The translations under genes were made by a program, and so were the position numbers. The notes below the pieces were generated by a model that saw only the letters and a program-made list of their open reading frames with translations, did not search any database and was not told the DNA's origin. A stretch of DNA of 64,000 bases. Origin: Microbacterium sp. MYb45 (GTDB lineage: Bacteria; Actinomycetota; Actinomycetes; Actinomycetales; Microbacteriaceae). This document shows positions 1 through 8,961 of the stretch, piece by piece. Each line of letters starts with the position of its first letter. The stretch's first letter is position 1. Where the stretch lies: the NCBI RefSeq assembly GCF_002979655.1, contig NZ_PCPG01000001.1, positions 124,001-188,000 of the forward strand. The letters run 5' to 3'.

Positions 1-100
1 CGACGAGCAGCAGCCAGATCACGCGCATGTCCTTGCGCGAGATCTCACCCGCTGCCGGTGCGGGGGTCGTCGAGATGGAGCCGGTATCGACGGCAGACAT
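1..100 (-). CDS. N-terminus of a probable MFS-type transporter (partial)
   Basis: Only the first 33 codons lie in the window, read leftward from an ATG at 100. The visible protein has a polar N-terminal stretch rich in Ser, Thr, Pro and Ala, then a basic patch (SRKDMR) running straight into a hydrophobic segment (VIWLLLV). This is how many actinobacterial DHA-type major facilitator drug exporters begin: a short cytoplasmic tail, then the first membrane helix. No diagnostic motif is reached before the edge, so the family call is an inference. It is divergent from the ABC exporter at 262, with about 160 bases shared between them. Confidence 0.4.
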   Translation of the reverse strand, partial: MSAVDTGSISTTPAPAAGEISRKDMRVIWLLLV

Positions 101-261
101 GGGCGGCCTCCTGGGCGAAGAAGAAATGGAGATATCGCGAGAGTTCGCAAGAGTCCTTCAGCGTAACGGCGGGTGCGGACATTTCATTCCGAACTCACAG
201 AAATCCGCTGTCGGCAGATCCGGGCGGCCTCGATGTCGCGGGGGCTGAGTACGCTGGCGCC
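101..261. promoter_or_regulatory. Divergent intergenic region between the MFS-like gene and the ABC exporter
   Basis: These 161 bases separate two outward-facing transporter genes and must hold both promoters. The stretch from about 123 to 200 is AT-richer than the surrounding coding DNA. I could not assign a convincing -35/-10 pair or operator to either gene. Confidence 0.3.
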
Positions 262-2316
262 ATGAGCATGGGCGGTGGACGAGGTGGAGGAGCGAGCTTC
301 CGCGGGGTCGATGAGGATACGCAGCGGAAGCTGAATGCCGAGGCGCCGCGGATCAGCGGCCTCGGTTCACGGGTCGTCTCCCTGTTCCGTGCCTACCGAG
401 CGCGTATCTTCCTCACCGGGATCCTCGTCGTCGTCGGCGCCGCGATCGCCGTCATCCCGCCCCTGATCGTGCAGCGCATCTTCGACGATGCGTTGTTCCC
501 GGTCGCCGGCGGCGGGCCGCATCTCGAGCTGCTGGCCTGGCTCGTCGCCGCGATGGTCGGGCTCTTCCTGCTCTCCGCCGTCCTCGGCGTGGCGCAGACC
601 TGGCTCACCTCCACCGTCGGCAACAGCGTCACCGGCGACCTGCGGGTGAAGCTTTTCGAGCACCTCCAGGCCATGGAGCTCGGATTCTTCACGCGGACGA
701 AGACCGGAGTGATCCAGTCCCGGCTGCAGAACGACGTGGGCGGCGTCTCCGGCGTGCTGACCAACACCGTCACCAGCATCCTGGGCAACGTCGTGACCGT
801 CATCGCCTCGCTCGTCGCGATGATCCTGATCGACTGGCGCCTCACCCTCATCGCCGTGATCATGATGCCGTTCCTCATCTTCGTCCAGCGCAAGGTGGGC
901 CAGGTGCGCGCACGGATCGCCGGCGAGACGCAGGAGTCCCTCTCGGAACTCACGTCGATCACCCAGGAGACGCTGAGCGTCTCGGGCATGCTGCTGTCGA
1001 AGGCGTTCAACCGTCAGCGCACGGAGTCGGAGCGCTATCAAGCCGAGAACCGCAATCAGGTCGTCCTGCAGGTGCGCAGGGCCATGAGCGGCCAGGGCTT
1101 CTTCGCGGTCGTGCAGGTGCTCATGGCCAGTGTGCCGGCGGTCATCTACCTCGTTTCGGGCTATCTCATCGCCGGGGGCACCGGGGCGATCACGGCGGGA
1201 ACCGTCGTCGCGTTCACCACGGTGCAGGCGCGGCTCCTCATGCCGCTGATGGGCCTGATGCGGGTCTCGCTCGATCTGCAGACGTCGTCGGCGCTGTTTG
1301 CCCGCATCTTCGAGTACCTCGACCTGGTGCCGGAGATCCAGGACGCTCCGGACGCGATCACCGTCGACGAGGCACCGGGGCCCAAGGGGCGGCTCAAGTT
1401 CGCCGATGTGCTCTTCCGCTACCCCGACGCCTCGGCCGACGCCCGACCGACACTGGACGGCGTCTCGTTCGTCGCCGAGCCCGGACAGCACGTGGCGTTC
1501 GTCGGCCCCTCGGGCGCGGGCAAGACGACGATCCTTTACCTCGCGCCGCGGTTGTACGAAGCGAAGGGCGGCTCCGTGCTCTTCGCGGGGGCCGACGTGC
1601 GCACGCTCACGCAGGAGTCGATCATCGACCACGTGGGCATCGTGTCGCAGGAGACCTACCTGTTCCACGCGACGATCCGCGAGAACCTCCGCTATGCCAA
1701 GCCGGATGCGACCGAGGAAGAGCTGATCGCCGCGTGCACCGCGGCCAACATCCACCACATCATCGCCGGGTTCGAACAGGGATACGACACCGTGGTCGGT
1801 GAGCGCGGGTACCGGCTCTCGGGCGGGGAGAAGCAGCGCATCGCGATCGCGCGCGTGCTGCTGAAGGATCCGCCGGTGCTGCTCCTGGATGAGGCGACGT
1901 CGGCCCTCGACACCGTGTCGGAGCGCGTGGTGCAGGAGGCGCTCGACGAGGCGGCGAAGGGGCGCACGACGCTGTCCATCGCGCACCGCTTGTCCACCGT
2001 GATGGGTGCCGATGTGATCCACGTGCTCGAGGCGGGGCGCATCGTCGAGTCGGGGACCCACTCGGAGCTGTTGGCACTGGGTGGGTTGTATGCGGAGCTC
2101 GCCGCGCAGCAGGTCGCCGCATCGCGTGTGCTCGACACCGAGGCCGCGGTCGAAGAGGCCCCGACCGGGGGAGTCGGAGCCGCGCTCACCGACCGCCGTG
2201 CGGATCGTGCGCCCGCGGACTCCGCCGGCGCCGATGCCGTCGCGGCCATCACCGCTGCGGTTCCGCTGCTCGCCGAGCCCCGCCCCGACGAACGGGTCTA
2301 CCCGGCCGAGCCCTGA
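262..2316 (+). CDS. ABC exporter, fused permease and ATPase half-transporter
   Basis: The protein has 684 residues from the ATG at 262. An in-frame start further left would add about 68 low-complexity residues and run over the divergent promoter region, so I rejected it. Residues about 50-350 form a six-helix exporter membrane domain. The C-terminal half is a complete nucleotide-binding domain: Walker A GPSGAGKTT at about 415-423, the Q-loop, signature LSGGEKQ at 519-525, and Walker B ending LLLDE with D543/E544, followed by an H-loop in SIAHR. The final 75 residues are a disordered Ala/Pro/Asp-rich tail. Such half-transporters dimerise and export lipids, peptides or drugs. The substrate cannot be read from sequence, though the divergent MFS-like neighbour suggests efflux. 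Confidence 0.85.
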   Translation: MSMGGGRGGGASFRGVDEDTQRKLNAEAPRISGLGSRVVSLFRAYRARIFLTGILVVVGAAIAVIPPLIVQRIFDDALFPVAGGGPHLELLAWLVAAMVGLFLLSAVLGVAQTWLTSTVGNSVTGDLRVKLFEHLQAMELGFFTRTKTGVIQSRLQNDVGGVSGVLTNTVTSILGNVVTVIASLVAMILIDWRLTLIAVIMMPFLIFVQRKVGQVRARIAGETQESLSELTSITQETLSVSGMLLSKAFNRQRTESERYQAENRNQVVLQVRRAMSGQGFFAVVQVLMASVPAVIYLVSGYLIAGGTGAITAGTVVAFTTVQARLLMPLMGLMRVSLDLQTSSALFARIFEYLDLVPEIQDAPDAITVDEAPGPKGRLKFADVLFRYPDASADARPTLDGVSFVAEPGQHVAFVGPSGAGKTTILYLAPRLYEAKGGSVLFAGADVRTLTQESIIDHVGIVSQETYLFHATIRENLRYAKPDATEEELIAACTAANIHHIIAGFEQGYDTVVGERGYRLSGGEKQRIAIARVLLKDPPVLLLDEATSALDTVSERVVQEALDEAAKGRTTLSIAHRLSTVMGADVIHVLEAGRIVESGTHSELLALGGLYAELAAQQVAASRVLDTEAAVEEAPTGGVGAALTDRRADRAPADSAGADAVAAITAAVPLLAEPRPDERVYPAEP

Positions 2317-2329
2317 TCTGCGCCGGGGG

Positions 2330-3103
2330 TCAGTGCACCGACAGCCCACCGTCGACGAACAGGGAGTGGCCGGTGACATACCCCGAACCGGCTCCAGCGA
2401 GGAAGACGGCTGCGCCGGCGAAGTCACTCGGGAGCCCGTTGCGGCCGATCATCGTGCGGGCGGCCAGCTCGGCGATCTTCGCCGGGTCCTGCTGCAGCCG
2501 GGCGTTCAACGGCGTCAGCACGAACCCGGGTACCAGCGTGTTGCTGGTGACGCCGGTCCCTCCCCACGCTTCTGCCTCGGAGCGCATCAGCGACTCCACC
2601 GCACCCTTCGAGGCTCCGTATACGCCACTGCCGACGAAGGCGCGATGGGCCTGCTGGGAGCTGATGTGGATCAGCCTGCCATAGCCGCGCTCCGCCATGC
2701 CCTGCGCATAGCGCTGACCGAGCAGGAAAGGCGCGAGCGCGTTGACGGTCATCGTCGCATCCCAGTCGTCTTCGGTGATCTCTGCGAACGGCGGACGGAT
2801 GTTGATGCCCGCGGAGTTGACCAGGATGTCGGGCTCGCCGAACGGCTCGACAGCGGCCTCCGCGAGGGCATGGATGCCCGACCGCGTGCTGAGGTCGCCG
2901 ACGACTCCGGCCGCGCGGCAGCCGTGCGCGCGGAGTTCCTCGACGGTCTCCTCGATACGGGCCTCGCCGCGCGCGACGACGACCGTGGCGGCACCGGACC
3001 GGGCGAGTGCCGTGGCGATGCCCTTGCCGATGCCGGAGCTGCCGCCGGTGACGACCGCGGTGCGGCCCTCGAGTGAGAAGAGGGAGGAGAGGTAGTCGTT
3101 CAT
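2330..3103 (-). CDS. Short-chain dehydrogenase/reductase (SDR), gluconate 5-dehydrogenase-like
   Basis: A 257-residue classical SDR, the usual length for the family. It has the cofactor motif TGGSSGIG at residues 19-26, an NSAG motif at 96-99 in place of the common NNAG, and the catalytic set Asn121, Ser148/149, Tyr162 and Lys166 (YGASK). Arg45 after the second strand points to NADP(H) preference. The layout resembles gluconate 5-dehydrogenases and 3-oxoacyl-ACP reductase-like sugar or alcohol dehydrogenases; the substrate is unknown. It starts 35 bases after the stop of the upstream glycosyltransferase on the same strand, so it may be the last gene of the nad transcript. It is convergent with the ABC exporter, 13 bases away. 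Confidence 0.85.
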   Translation of the reverse strand: MNDYLSSLFSLEGRTAVVTGGSSGIGKGIATALARSGAATVVVARGEARIEETVEELRAHGCRAAGVVGDLSTRSGIHALAEAAVEPFGEPDILVNSAGINIRPPFAEITEDDWDATMTVNALAPFLLGQRYAQGMAERGYGRLIHISSQQAHRAFVGSGVYGASKGAVESLMRSEAEAWGGTGVTSNTLVPGFVLTPLNARLQQDPAKIAELAARTMIGRNGLPSDFAGAAVFLAGAGSGYVTGHSLFVDGGLSVH

Positions 3104-3138
3104 ACGGTCATCCGGATCGTTCGTTCAGCGGCGCGGTG

Positions 3139-4086
3139 TCACCACGCGAGTGCGGCGGTGATGCGGTGATCGGGGGCGGCATCGGCGAACTCGGGGAGTG
3201 CCCGCAGTTCTGCGATGAAGGCATCGACCTCGGAGGCGTATGCCGGGTGGGGGTGGCTGCTCGCGATGTCGAGGAGGGACGGCATGTCCATGGCGAGAAT
3301 CAGGTCGAGCCGGGCGACGACCGAGCCTCGGGCGCCCGCCTCGTGCAGCACGCGGATGCCGCCGCGCAGCGCCGCGAGGTAGTCCCTCAGCACGGGCAGC
3401 TGTGCTTTGCCCTGCGTGATCGAGGTGCCGTCGGCCCGGAGTCGCCACTGCACGACGACGTCGGGGATCACATCGAAGGCCCGCGCCCGGGTGTACATGA
3501 GCTGGGCGACCACCTGGTCCTCGTACGCGACCCCCTCGGGGAAGCGGAGATCTTGCCAGAACTCGGTGCGGCTCACCTTGGACCAGGCGACGATGTTCGA
3601 CACCGCCCGCGGGTGTGCCGCGAGTGCGGTGCCGAGGCGCTCCGGCGAGGTCGCCGCCGCCACCCAGGGCTGCACGCGCCCGGCGACGTACGCGGCTCCC
3701 TGTGAGCGTGAACGCACGTAGGCGCCCGCCACGAAGTCGCTCCCGGACTTCTCGAGTGTGCCCGTCATCCGGGCGAGCGCGTGGGGCAGAAGCTCGTCGT
3801 CGCCGTCGAGGAACCCGAGATAGGGCGTGTCCACGAGGTCGAGGCCGACGTTGCGCGCGGCGCCGAGGCCGCGGGATGCGGCGTGGTGGATGGCCGTGAA
3901 CCGGTCGTCGGCGGCGGCCGCCGCGTCGAAGATCGCACCGGTGTCGTCGGTCGAACCGTCGTCGATGAGGATCGCGCGCCATCGCAACTCGGTCTGTGCA
4001 CGCAGCGAGTCGAGTGCGGCGGGGGCGAAGGCGGCGATGTCGCGTCCGGGGACGATCACGGTCACGATCGGGGCGGCAGCGGTCAC
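3139..4086 (-). CDS. Family 2 glycosyltransferase (GT-A fold)
   Basis: A 315-residue cytosolic glycosyltransferase. It opens with the GT2 beta strand VTVIVPGRD, then the nucleotide-binding IDDGSTDD at residues 41-48, AARNVG at 76-81, and the DXD-type metal site LDGDD at 93-97. No membrane helix is visible, so it probably works on an activated sugar at the inner face of the membrane or on a soluble acceptor. Donor and acceptor cannot be inferred. It lies 22 bases downstream of the cysteine desulfurase stop on the same strand, so it could be co-transcribed with the NAD genes, an association with no obvious metabolic logic. Confidence 0.8.
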   Translation of the reverse strand: MTAAAPIVTVIVPGRDIAAFAPAALDSLRAQTELRWRAILIDDGSTDDTGAIFDAAAAADDRFTAIHHAASRGLGAARNVGLDLVDTPYLGFLDGDDELLPHALARMTGTLEKSGSDFVAGAYVRSRSQGAAYVAGRVQPWVAAATSPERLGTALAAHPRAVSNIVAWSKVSRTEFWQDLRFPEGVAYEDQVVAQLMYTRARAFDVIPDVVVQWRLRADGTSITQGKAQLPVLRDYLAALRGGIRVLHEAGARGSVVARLDLILAMDMPSLLDIASSHPHPAYASEVDAFIAELRALPEFADAAPDHRITAALAW

Positions 4087-4108
4087 CAGCCGAGTCTATG
4101 GCTGTGCA

Positions 4109-5245
4109 TCAGCCTCGCGCCGCACGCACGGACTCCGCGACGAGGGCAGCCAGCCGCTCGGGTGCGTCCTCAGGGAGCTCCTCCCGCCCGAAGGTGAACC
4201 GGACGGATGTCTGGGCCACCTCGGCCGGAACACCGCACGCGAGGAGCACGTGCGAAGGCTCGTCGCTGCCGGCCGCGCACGCCGAGCCACTGGAGGAGAT
4301 GACCCCGCGGCGCTCCAGCTCCAGCAGCACGGACTCTCCACTGGTGCCGGCGAACGTGAAGCTCGCCGTCCCGGGCAGACGGCGCACGGCGTCGCCGGTG
4401 AGCGCGGCTTCCGGAACGCTGTTCAGCACGAGGGAGATGAACCGCGCGGTGGCCGAACCCACCCGCGCCGTCACGGTCGCCCGTTCCTGCTCCGCGAGCT
4501 CCAGCGCGGTCGCGAGCGCCACAGCCCCGGCGACGTTCTCGGTGCCCGAGCGCCGCCCGCGTTCCTGACCGCCACCGTGCAGCAGAGGCTCGATGGGCAC
4601 ACATCCGCGCACGGCGAGTGCGCCGATCCCCTTGGGGGCGCCGAGCTTGTGCCCGGCGATCGATACTGCATCGGCACCGAGCTCGTGCAGGGGAAGCCAT
4701 CCGGCCGACTGCACGGCGTCGAGGTGCAGCGGAACGCGAGCGGCGCGGGTGACGGCCGACAGCGCCGCTGCATCCTGAACGGTGCCGATCTCGTTGTTCG
4801 CGTGTCCCACCGAGACCAGCGCGGTGTCGGGGCGGATCGCCGCGGTGACGGCATCCGCAGAGATCCGTCCGCCGGTATCCACCGGCAGCAGGGTCACGTC
4901 GACGGAGTGGAAGCGTTTCAGATACTCGGCCGACTCCAGGATCGATTCGTGCTCGATCGGGGAGATCACCAGGTGTCGTCGCCCTGCCTCGAGCGCCGCG
5001 AGCACGATGCCCTTGACCGCGAGGTTGTTCGCCTCGGTGCCGCCTGCGGTGAACACGACATCACCGGCACGCATCCCCAGGACGCGTGCGACCCGGGCGC
5101 GGGCGTCGTCGAGGGCGCTCGCCGCAGCCTCTCCCGCGGTGTGGTGGCTGGACGGGTTGCCGAACACGCCCGTCAGGTACGGGCGCATCGCCTCCAGCAC
5201 CTCCGGTCGCACCGGGGATGTCGCGGCGTGGTCGAGGTACAGCAC
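4109..5245 (-). CDS. Cysteine desulfurase (NifS/IscS class) of the nad operon
   Basis: The protein has 378 residues from a GTG start. It is a PLP enzyme that removes sulfur from cysteine as a persulfide. The N-terminal YLDHAAT, the NNEIGT loop, the PLP lysine Lys200 in SIAGHK, and the catalytic Cys323 in SSGSAC are all present. The short loop around Cys323 and the NifS/IscS layout place it in class I rather than the SufS type. It begins 4 bases after the nadC stop, at the end of the coupled nad genes. Nad-associated desulfurases (NifS in Bacillus subtilis) are known to mature the NadA iron-sulfur cluster, and that is the likely role here. Confidence 0.9.
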   Translation of the reverse strand: MLYLDHAATSPVRPEVLEAMRPYLTGVFGNPSSHHTAGEAAASALDDARARVARVLGMRAGDVVFTAGGTEANNLAVKGIVLAALEAGRRHLVISPIEHESILESAEYLKRFHSVDVTLLPVDTGGRISADAVTAAIRPDTALVSVGHANNEIGTVQDAAALSAVTRAARVPLHLDAVQSAGWLPLHELGADAVSIAGHKLGAPKGIGALAVRGCVPIEPLLHGGGQERGRRSGTENVAGAVALATALELAEQERATVTARVGSATARFISLVLNSVPEAALTGDAVRRLPGTASFTFAGTSGESVLLELERRGVISSSGSACAAGSDEPSHVLLACGVPAEVAQTSVRFTFGREELPEDAPERLAALVAESVRAARG

Positions 5246-5249
5246 GGGC

Positions 5250-6101
5250 TCAGTCGATCCGCAGGTCCAGGCCGAGGTCGAGAGCGCGCGCGGAGTGCGT
5301 CAGCGCCCCCACTGAGATCACGTCGACGCCGGTGCGTGCGATGTCACCGACGGTGTCGAGGTTCACCCCTCCCGACGCTTCGACCGTGGCCCGGTCGCCG
5401 ATCAGGGCGACACCTTCGCGCAGATCGTCGAGCGAGAAGTTGTCCAGCAGCACGGTGTGGGCGCCACCGTCGAGGACGGCAGGGATCTGGTCGAGGCGGT
5501 CGACCTCGACGACGACGTGCGTGGTGTGCGGCAGACGGGACAGAGCGTCGCGCAGCGCCGAGGCGAGGTCGAGGCCGGAACGGGTGAGCACGGCGAGGTG
5601 GTTGTCCTTGGCCATCACGGCGTCGGACAGCGAGTACCGGTGGTTGCGGCCGCCGCCGGATTCGACGGCGTGCCGCTCGAACGCACGGAGGCCCGGGGTC
5701 GTCTTGCGCGTGTCGGCGATGCGCGCGCGGGTGCCGTCGACAGCCGCGACGTAGGACGCGGTGAGCGTCGCGATGCCGCTCATCCGCTGGGTGAAGTTCA
5801 AGGCGACGCGTTCCGCGGTGAGGATGCCGCGCGCCGATCCGGAGACCGAGGCGAGGACGTCGCCCGCGATGAAGTCGTCGCCGTCGCCGACGTGCAGATC
5901 GACGACCAGGGTCGGATCGGTGAGGGCGAACGCGGCAGTGAAGACCTCACCGCCGCTGAACACCCCTGCCTCGCGCGCGACGAGGTCGGCGGTGGCTGTC
6001 GCCTCGACGGGAAGCAGCGTCGTGCTGGTGAGGTCGCCCCACGGCGCGTCCTCCTCGAGGGCTGCGCCGACGACGCGGGTCAGGGTGGAGCGGGTGAGCA
6101 T
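5250..6101 (-). CDS. nadC: Nicotinate-nucleotide pyrophosphorylase (quinolinate phosphoribosyltransferase)
   Basis: A 283-residue enzyme that converts quinolinate and PRPP to nicotinate mononucleotide, the third step of de novo NAD synthesis. The family signature TRKTTPGLR is at 131-139, GGGRNHR at 149-155 and KDNH at 165-168. These supply the basic residues that hold quinolinate and phosphates. A late SGGVN phosphate-binding loop is also present. Its ATG overlaps the nadB stop by one base and its stop lies 4 bases before the desulfurase start, so translation is probably coupled along the operon. Confidence 0.95.
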   Translation of the reverse strand: MLTRSTLTRVVGAALEEDAPWGDLTSTTLLPVEATATADLVAREAGVFSGGEVFTAAFALTDPTLVVDLHVGDGDDFIAGDVLASVSGSARGILTAERVALNFTQRMSGIATLTASYVAAVDGTRARIADTRKTTPGLRAFERHAVESGGGRNHRYSLSDAVMAKDNHLAVLTRSGLDLASALRDALSRLPHTTHVVVEVDRLDQIPAVLDGGAHTVLLDNFSLDDLREGVALIGDRATVEASGGVNLDTVGDIARTGVDVISVGALTHSARALDLGLDLRID

Positions 6102-7627
6102 CAGACGGTCTCCAGGATCGATGAGCGGGGGCGGGCCGGCGCGGCGTCCGCGGAGGCTGCGGCGTCGATTCGGTGGTGGGCGCCGACCGAGACGGTGCGC
6201 TCCAGCGCGGCGGAGGCGGTGGCTTCAGCGAGGAGCAGCAGGTTCGCGTTCTCGTGCTCGACGGTCGTGGTCGGCCGCGACGAAGATGCAGTCCAGGCGC
6301 GCACGATGGCCAGTGCATGTGCGAGGCCGTCGTGGGTACGGAGCAGCCCGACCTCATCCCACATCAGCTGCTGCAGCGCGGCGCGGCTGAATTCCGGCGT
6401 ATCCGATCCGCTGTCCTCCACCGGCGGCCGGACAGCGGCAGGGGGTGCGGGCACCGGCACGAGACGCCAAGGCATCGTCAGCGCAGCAGCGGCCCTCGCG
6501 CCGAAGACGGCTCCCTCGAGCAGGGAGTTGGACGCCAGACGGTTCGCCCCATGCACGCCGGTGCGGGCGACCTCGCCGACCGCGAAGAGTCCGGGGAGTG
6601 TGGTGCGGCCGTCGAGGTCGGTGACGACACCGCCCATCAGGTAGTGCGCGGCGGGGGTCACCGGGATCGGCTCGCGCGACCAGTCGAATCCACGCTCCCT
6701 CGTCACATGATCGATGGTCGGGAAGCGCGCGGCGAGGGTCTCGGCCCCGAGCATCGTGGCGTCCAGGCGCACCGGCCACCCCTGCGCGGACGCCTGCCGT
6801 GCGATGGCCCGGGAGACTACATCGCGAGGGGCCAGCTCACCGTCGGGATGACTGTCGAACGTGAAGCGTCGACCGGCGTCGTCGAGCAGGGTCGCACCCT
6901 CCCCGCGCACGGCCTCCGAGATGAGGAACGCCGGACCCGACGCCAGGATCGTCGGATGGAACTGCACGAACTCCAGGTCGGCGACAGCCGCGCCCGCGCG
7001 CAGGGCCACGGCGATGCCGTCGCCGGTGGCGCCGGTCGGGTTGGTCGTGTGCGCGTAGAGGCGGCCCGCGCCACCCGTCGCGAGGATCACCGCGTCGGCG
7101 TGGAGCTCGGTGGTGTCCCCGTCACGCAGCACACGGATGCCGCGCACGGTGCCGTCGGCCACGATGAGCTCGGTGAGCAGAGCCTGCTCGACCGCGGTGA
7201 TCGGTGCGCGCCGCACGGCAGCGATCAGCGCCGCGGAGATCGCCGCGCCCGTGGCATCCCCGCCGGCGTGCACGATGCGTGCATGGCGGTGGGCCGCCTC
7301 GCGTCCGAGCTGCAACGCCCCCTCGGCCGTCCGATCGAACCCGACGCCGCGGGCGATCAGCTCCGCGATCCGCTCGGCGCCCTCGGCCACCAGCACGTCG
7401 ACAGCCGCGGGATCCGAGAGCCCGGCACCGGCGTTCATCGTGTCGGCGGCATGCTGCTGCGCCGAGTCGTCGGGCCCGTAGATGCCCGCGACGCCTCCCT
7501 GGGCGAGGCCGGTCGACCCGTCCCCGGGCGCTCCCTTGGTGACGAGCGTCACCGCATGTCCGGCCTCGTGCGCGTGGAGTGCCGCCGTGAGACCGGCGAT
7601 GCCCGAGCCGACGACCAGGACGTTCAT
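6101..7627 (-). CDS. nadB: L-aspartate oxidase
   Basis: A 508-residue FAD enzyme that oxidises aspartate to iminoaspartate, the first step of NAD synthesis. The N-terminal dinucleotide fold carries GSGIAG at 7-12. The STGLAQGG loop, the HYLMGGV segment and a C-terminal helical domain match the fumarate reductase/aspartate oxidase flavoprotein family. The start is the ATG at 7627, which overlaps the nadA stop by 4 bases (ATGA). An upstream in-frame extension would lie inside nadA and lacks the fold, so I rejected it. Its own stop overlaps the nadC ATG by one base. Confidence 0.95.
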   Translation of the reverse strand: MNVLVVGSGIAGLTAALHAHEAGHAVTLVTKGAPGDGSTGLAQGGVAGIYGPDDSAQQHAADTMNAGAGLSDPAAVDVLVAEGAERIAELIARGVGFDRTAEGALQLGREAAHRHARIVHAGGDATGAAISAALIAAVRRAPITAVEQALLTELIVADGTVRGIRVLRDGDTTELHADAVILATGGAGRLYAHTTNPTGATGDGIAVALRAGAAVADLEFVQFHPTILASGPAFLISEAVRGEGATLLDDAGRRFTFDSHPDGELAPRDVVSRAIARQASAQGWPVRLDATMLGAETLAARFPTIDHVTRERGFDWSREPIPVTPAAHYLMGGVVTDLDGRTTLPGLFAVGEVARTGVHGANRLASNSLLEGAVFGARAAAALTMPWRLVPVPAPPAAVRPPVEDSGSDTPEFSRAALQQLMWDEVGLLRTHDGLAHALAIVRAWTASSSRPTTTVEHENANLLLLAEATASAALERTVSVGAHHRIDAAASADAAPARPRSSILETV

Positions 7628-8961
7628 CGTGTGCTCGCACTCACCGGGGGCTTCGCAGCGAGCATCCGCTCCAGCGCCACTCGGGCGGGCTCGGCGACGT
7701 CGCCGGTGACCGTGATCCGGTTCGGCGTGCGACCGGCGACGAGCTCCTCCAGCACCCAGGCCAGGTAGCCGGGGTGGATGCGGTACATCGTCGAGCAGGG
7801 GCAGACGACCGGGTCCAGACAGAAGATCTCGTGCTGCGGGTATTGCGCCGCGAGCCGGCGCACGAGGTTGATCTCGGTTCCGATGGCGAACGGCGTGGGC
7901 TCGGTCGCGGAGTCGATCGCTCGGCGGATGTACTCGGTCGAGCCGGCCTCGTCCGCCGCGTCGACCACCTCCATCGGGCATTCCGGGTGCACGATCACCC
8001 GCACGCCGGGGTGGTCGGCGCGGGCCTGGTCGATCTGCCCGACGGTGAAGCGCCGGTGCACGGAGCAGAAGCCGTGCCACAGGATCACCCGGGAATCGAC
8101 GAGCTCAGCGGCCGAGGAGCCGCCGAGCGCTCGCCGCGGGTTCCACATCGGCATCTGCTCGAGCGGCACGCCCATCGCCTTGGCGGTGTTACGCCCCAGG
8201 TGCTGGTCGGGGAAGAACAGCACCCGCCGGCCACGCTCGAAGGCCCACTCGAGAACGGTCTGGGCGTTGGACGAAGTGCACACGATCCCGCCGTGGCGTC
8301 CGACGAAGCCCTTGATCGCCGCCGAGGAGTTCATGTACGTCACGGGGATCACGGGCACGCGGCCGTCCGCGTCGGGGGTGTCGAGATCGCCGAAGACGTC
8401 TGCCAGCTGCTCCCAGCACTCCTCGACCTGGTCAATGTCGGCCATGTCGGCCATCGAGCATCCGGCGGCGAGGTTCGGCAGGATCACGGCCTGCTCGGGC
8501 TGCGAGAGCAGATCCGCGGTCTCGGCCATGAAGTGCACGCCGCAGAACACGATCGCCTCGGCGTCTGCTCTGCCTTTGGCTGCCGTGGCGAGCTGGAAGG
8601 AGTCGCCGACGTAGTCCGCGTGCCGCACGACCTCTTCGCGCTGGTAGAAGTGGCCCAGGATCACGACCCGATCGCCGAGAGTGGCCTTCGCCGCGCGGAT
8701 GCGTGCGTCGAGCTCGTCCTCCGAAGCCTCCCGATACGCGACGGGGAGTTCGCCTTGCCGTGGGGATCCCGTGGGGATCACATCACCCATCGAGGAGCCG
8801 GGTCCGTATCCGGGTCGGGAGTCGAAGTCCCACGGCCCCGCGGCCAGGTCGGTGGCGCAGGTCGGGTCGGTGGATGTGCCCGCGACGATCGCCTGGATCG
8901 CGTGGTCCACCGAAGCGTCCAGCGGCGGAACGGCGGGCGCGGGGACGAAAGTGATGCTCAT
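7624..8961 (-). CDS. nadA: Quinolinate synthase
   Basis: A 445-residue [4Fe-4S] enzyme that condenses iminoaspartate with dihydroxyacetone phosphate to quinolinate. After a variable N-terminal extension of about 80 residues comes the core, with GHFYQREEV near 103-111. The cluster cysteines sit in the three family positions: Cys168 (AAGCS), Cys299 (HGFCSVH) and the Cys387/Cys389 pair. The ATG at 8961 overlaps the nrtR stop by 4 bases and the nadA stop overlaps the nadB start by 4. The extra-long extension makes it longer than the roughly 300-350-residue enzymes of other bacteria, as is usual in actinobacteria. Confidence 0.95.
   Translation of the reverse strand: MSITFVPAPAVPPLDASVDHAIQAIVAGTSTDPTCATDLAAGPWDFDSRPGYGPGSSMGDVIPTGSPRQGELPVAYREASEDELDARIRAAKATLGDRVVILGHFYQREEVVRHADYVGDSFQLATAAKGRADAEAIVFCGVHFMAETADLLSQPEQAVILPNLAAGCSMADMADIDQVEECWEQLADVFGDLDTPDADGRVPVIPVTYMNSSAAIKGFVGRHGGIVCTSSNAQTVLEWAFERGRRVLFFPDQHLGRNTAKAMGVPLEQMPMWNPRRALGGSSAAELVDSRVILWHGFCSVHRRFTVGQIDQARADHPGVRVIVHPECPMEVVDAADEAGSTEYIRRAIDSATEPTPFAIGTEINLVRRLAAQYPQHEIFCLDPVVCPCSTMYRIHPGYLAWVLEELVAGRTPNRITVTGDVAEPARVALERMLAAKPPVSASTR

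Noticed and set aside
58..261. Upstream extension of the ABC exporter from an ATG at 58
   Set aside because: The added residues show no membrane-protein character and would cover the divergent promoter region and the start of the MFS-like gene.
4109..5245. Assigning the desulfurase as SufS
   Set aside because: The catalytic cysteine lies in SSGSACAAGS with the NifS/IscS layout, and no suf genes are nearby. Its place in the nad operon favours a NifS-like role.
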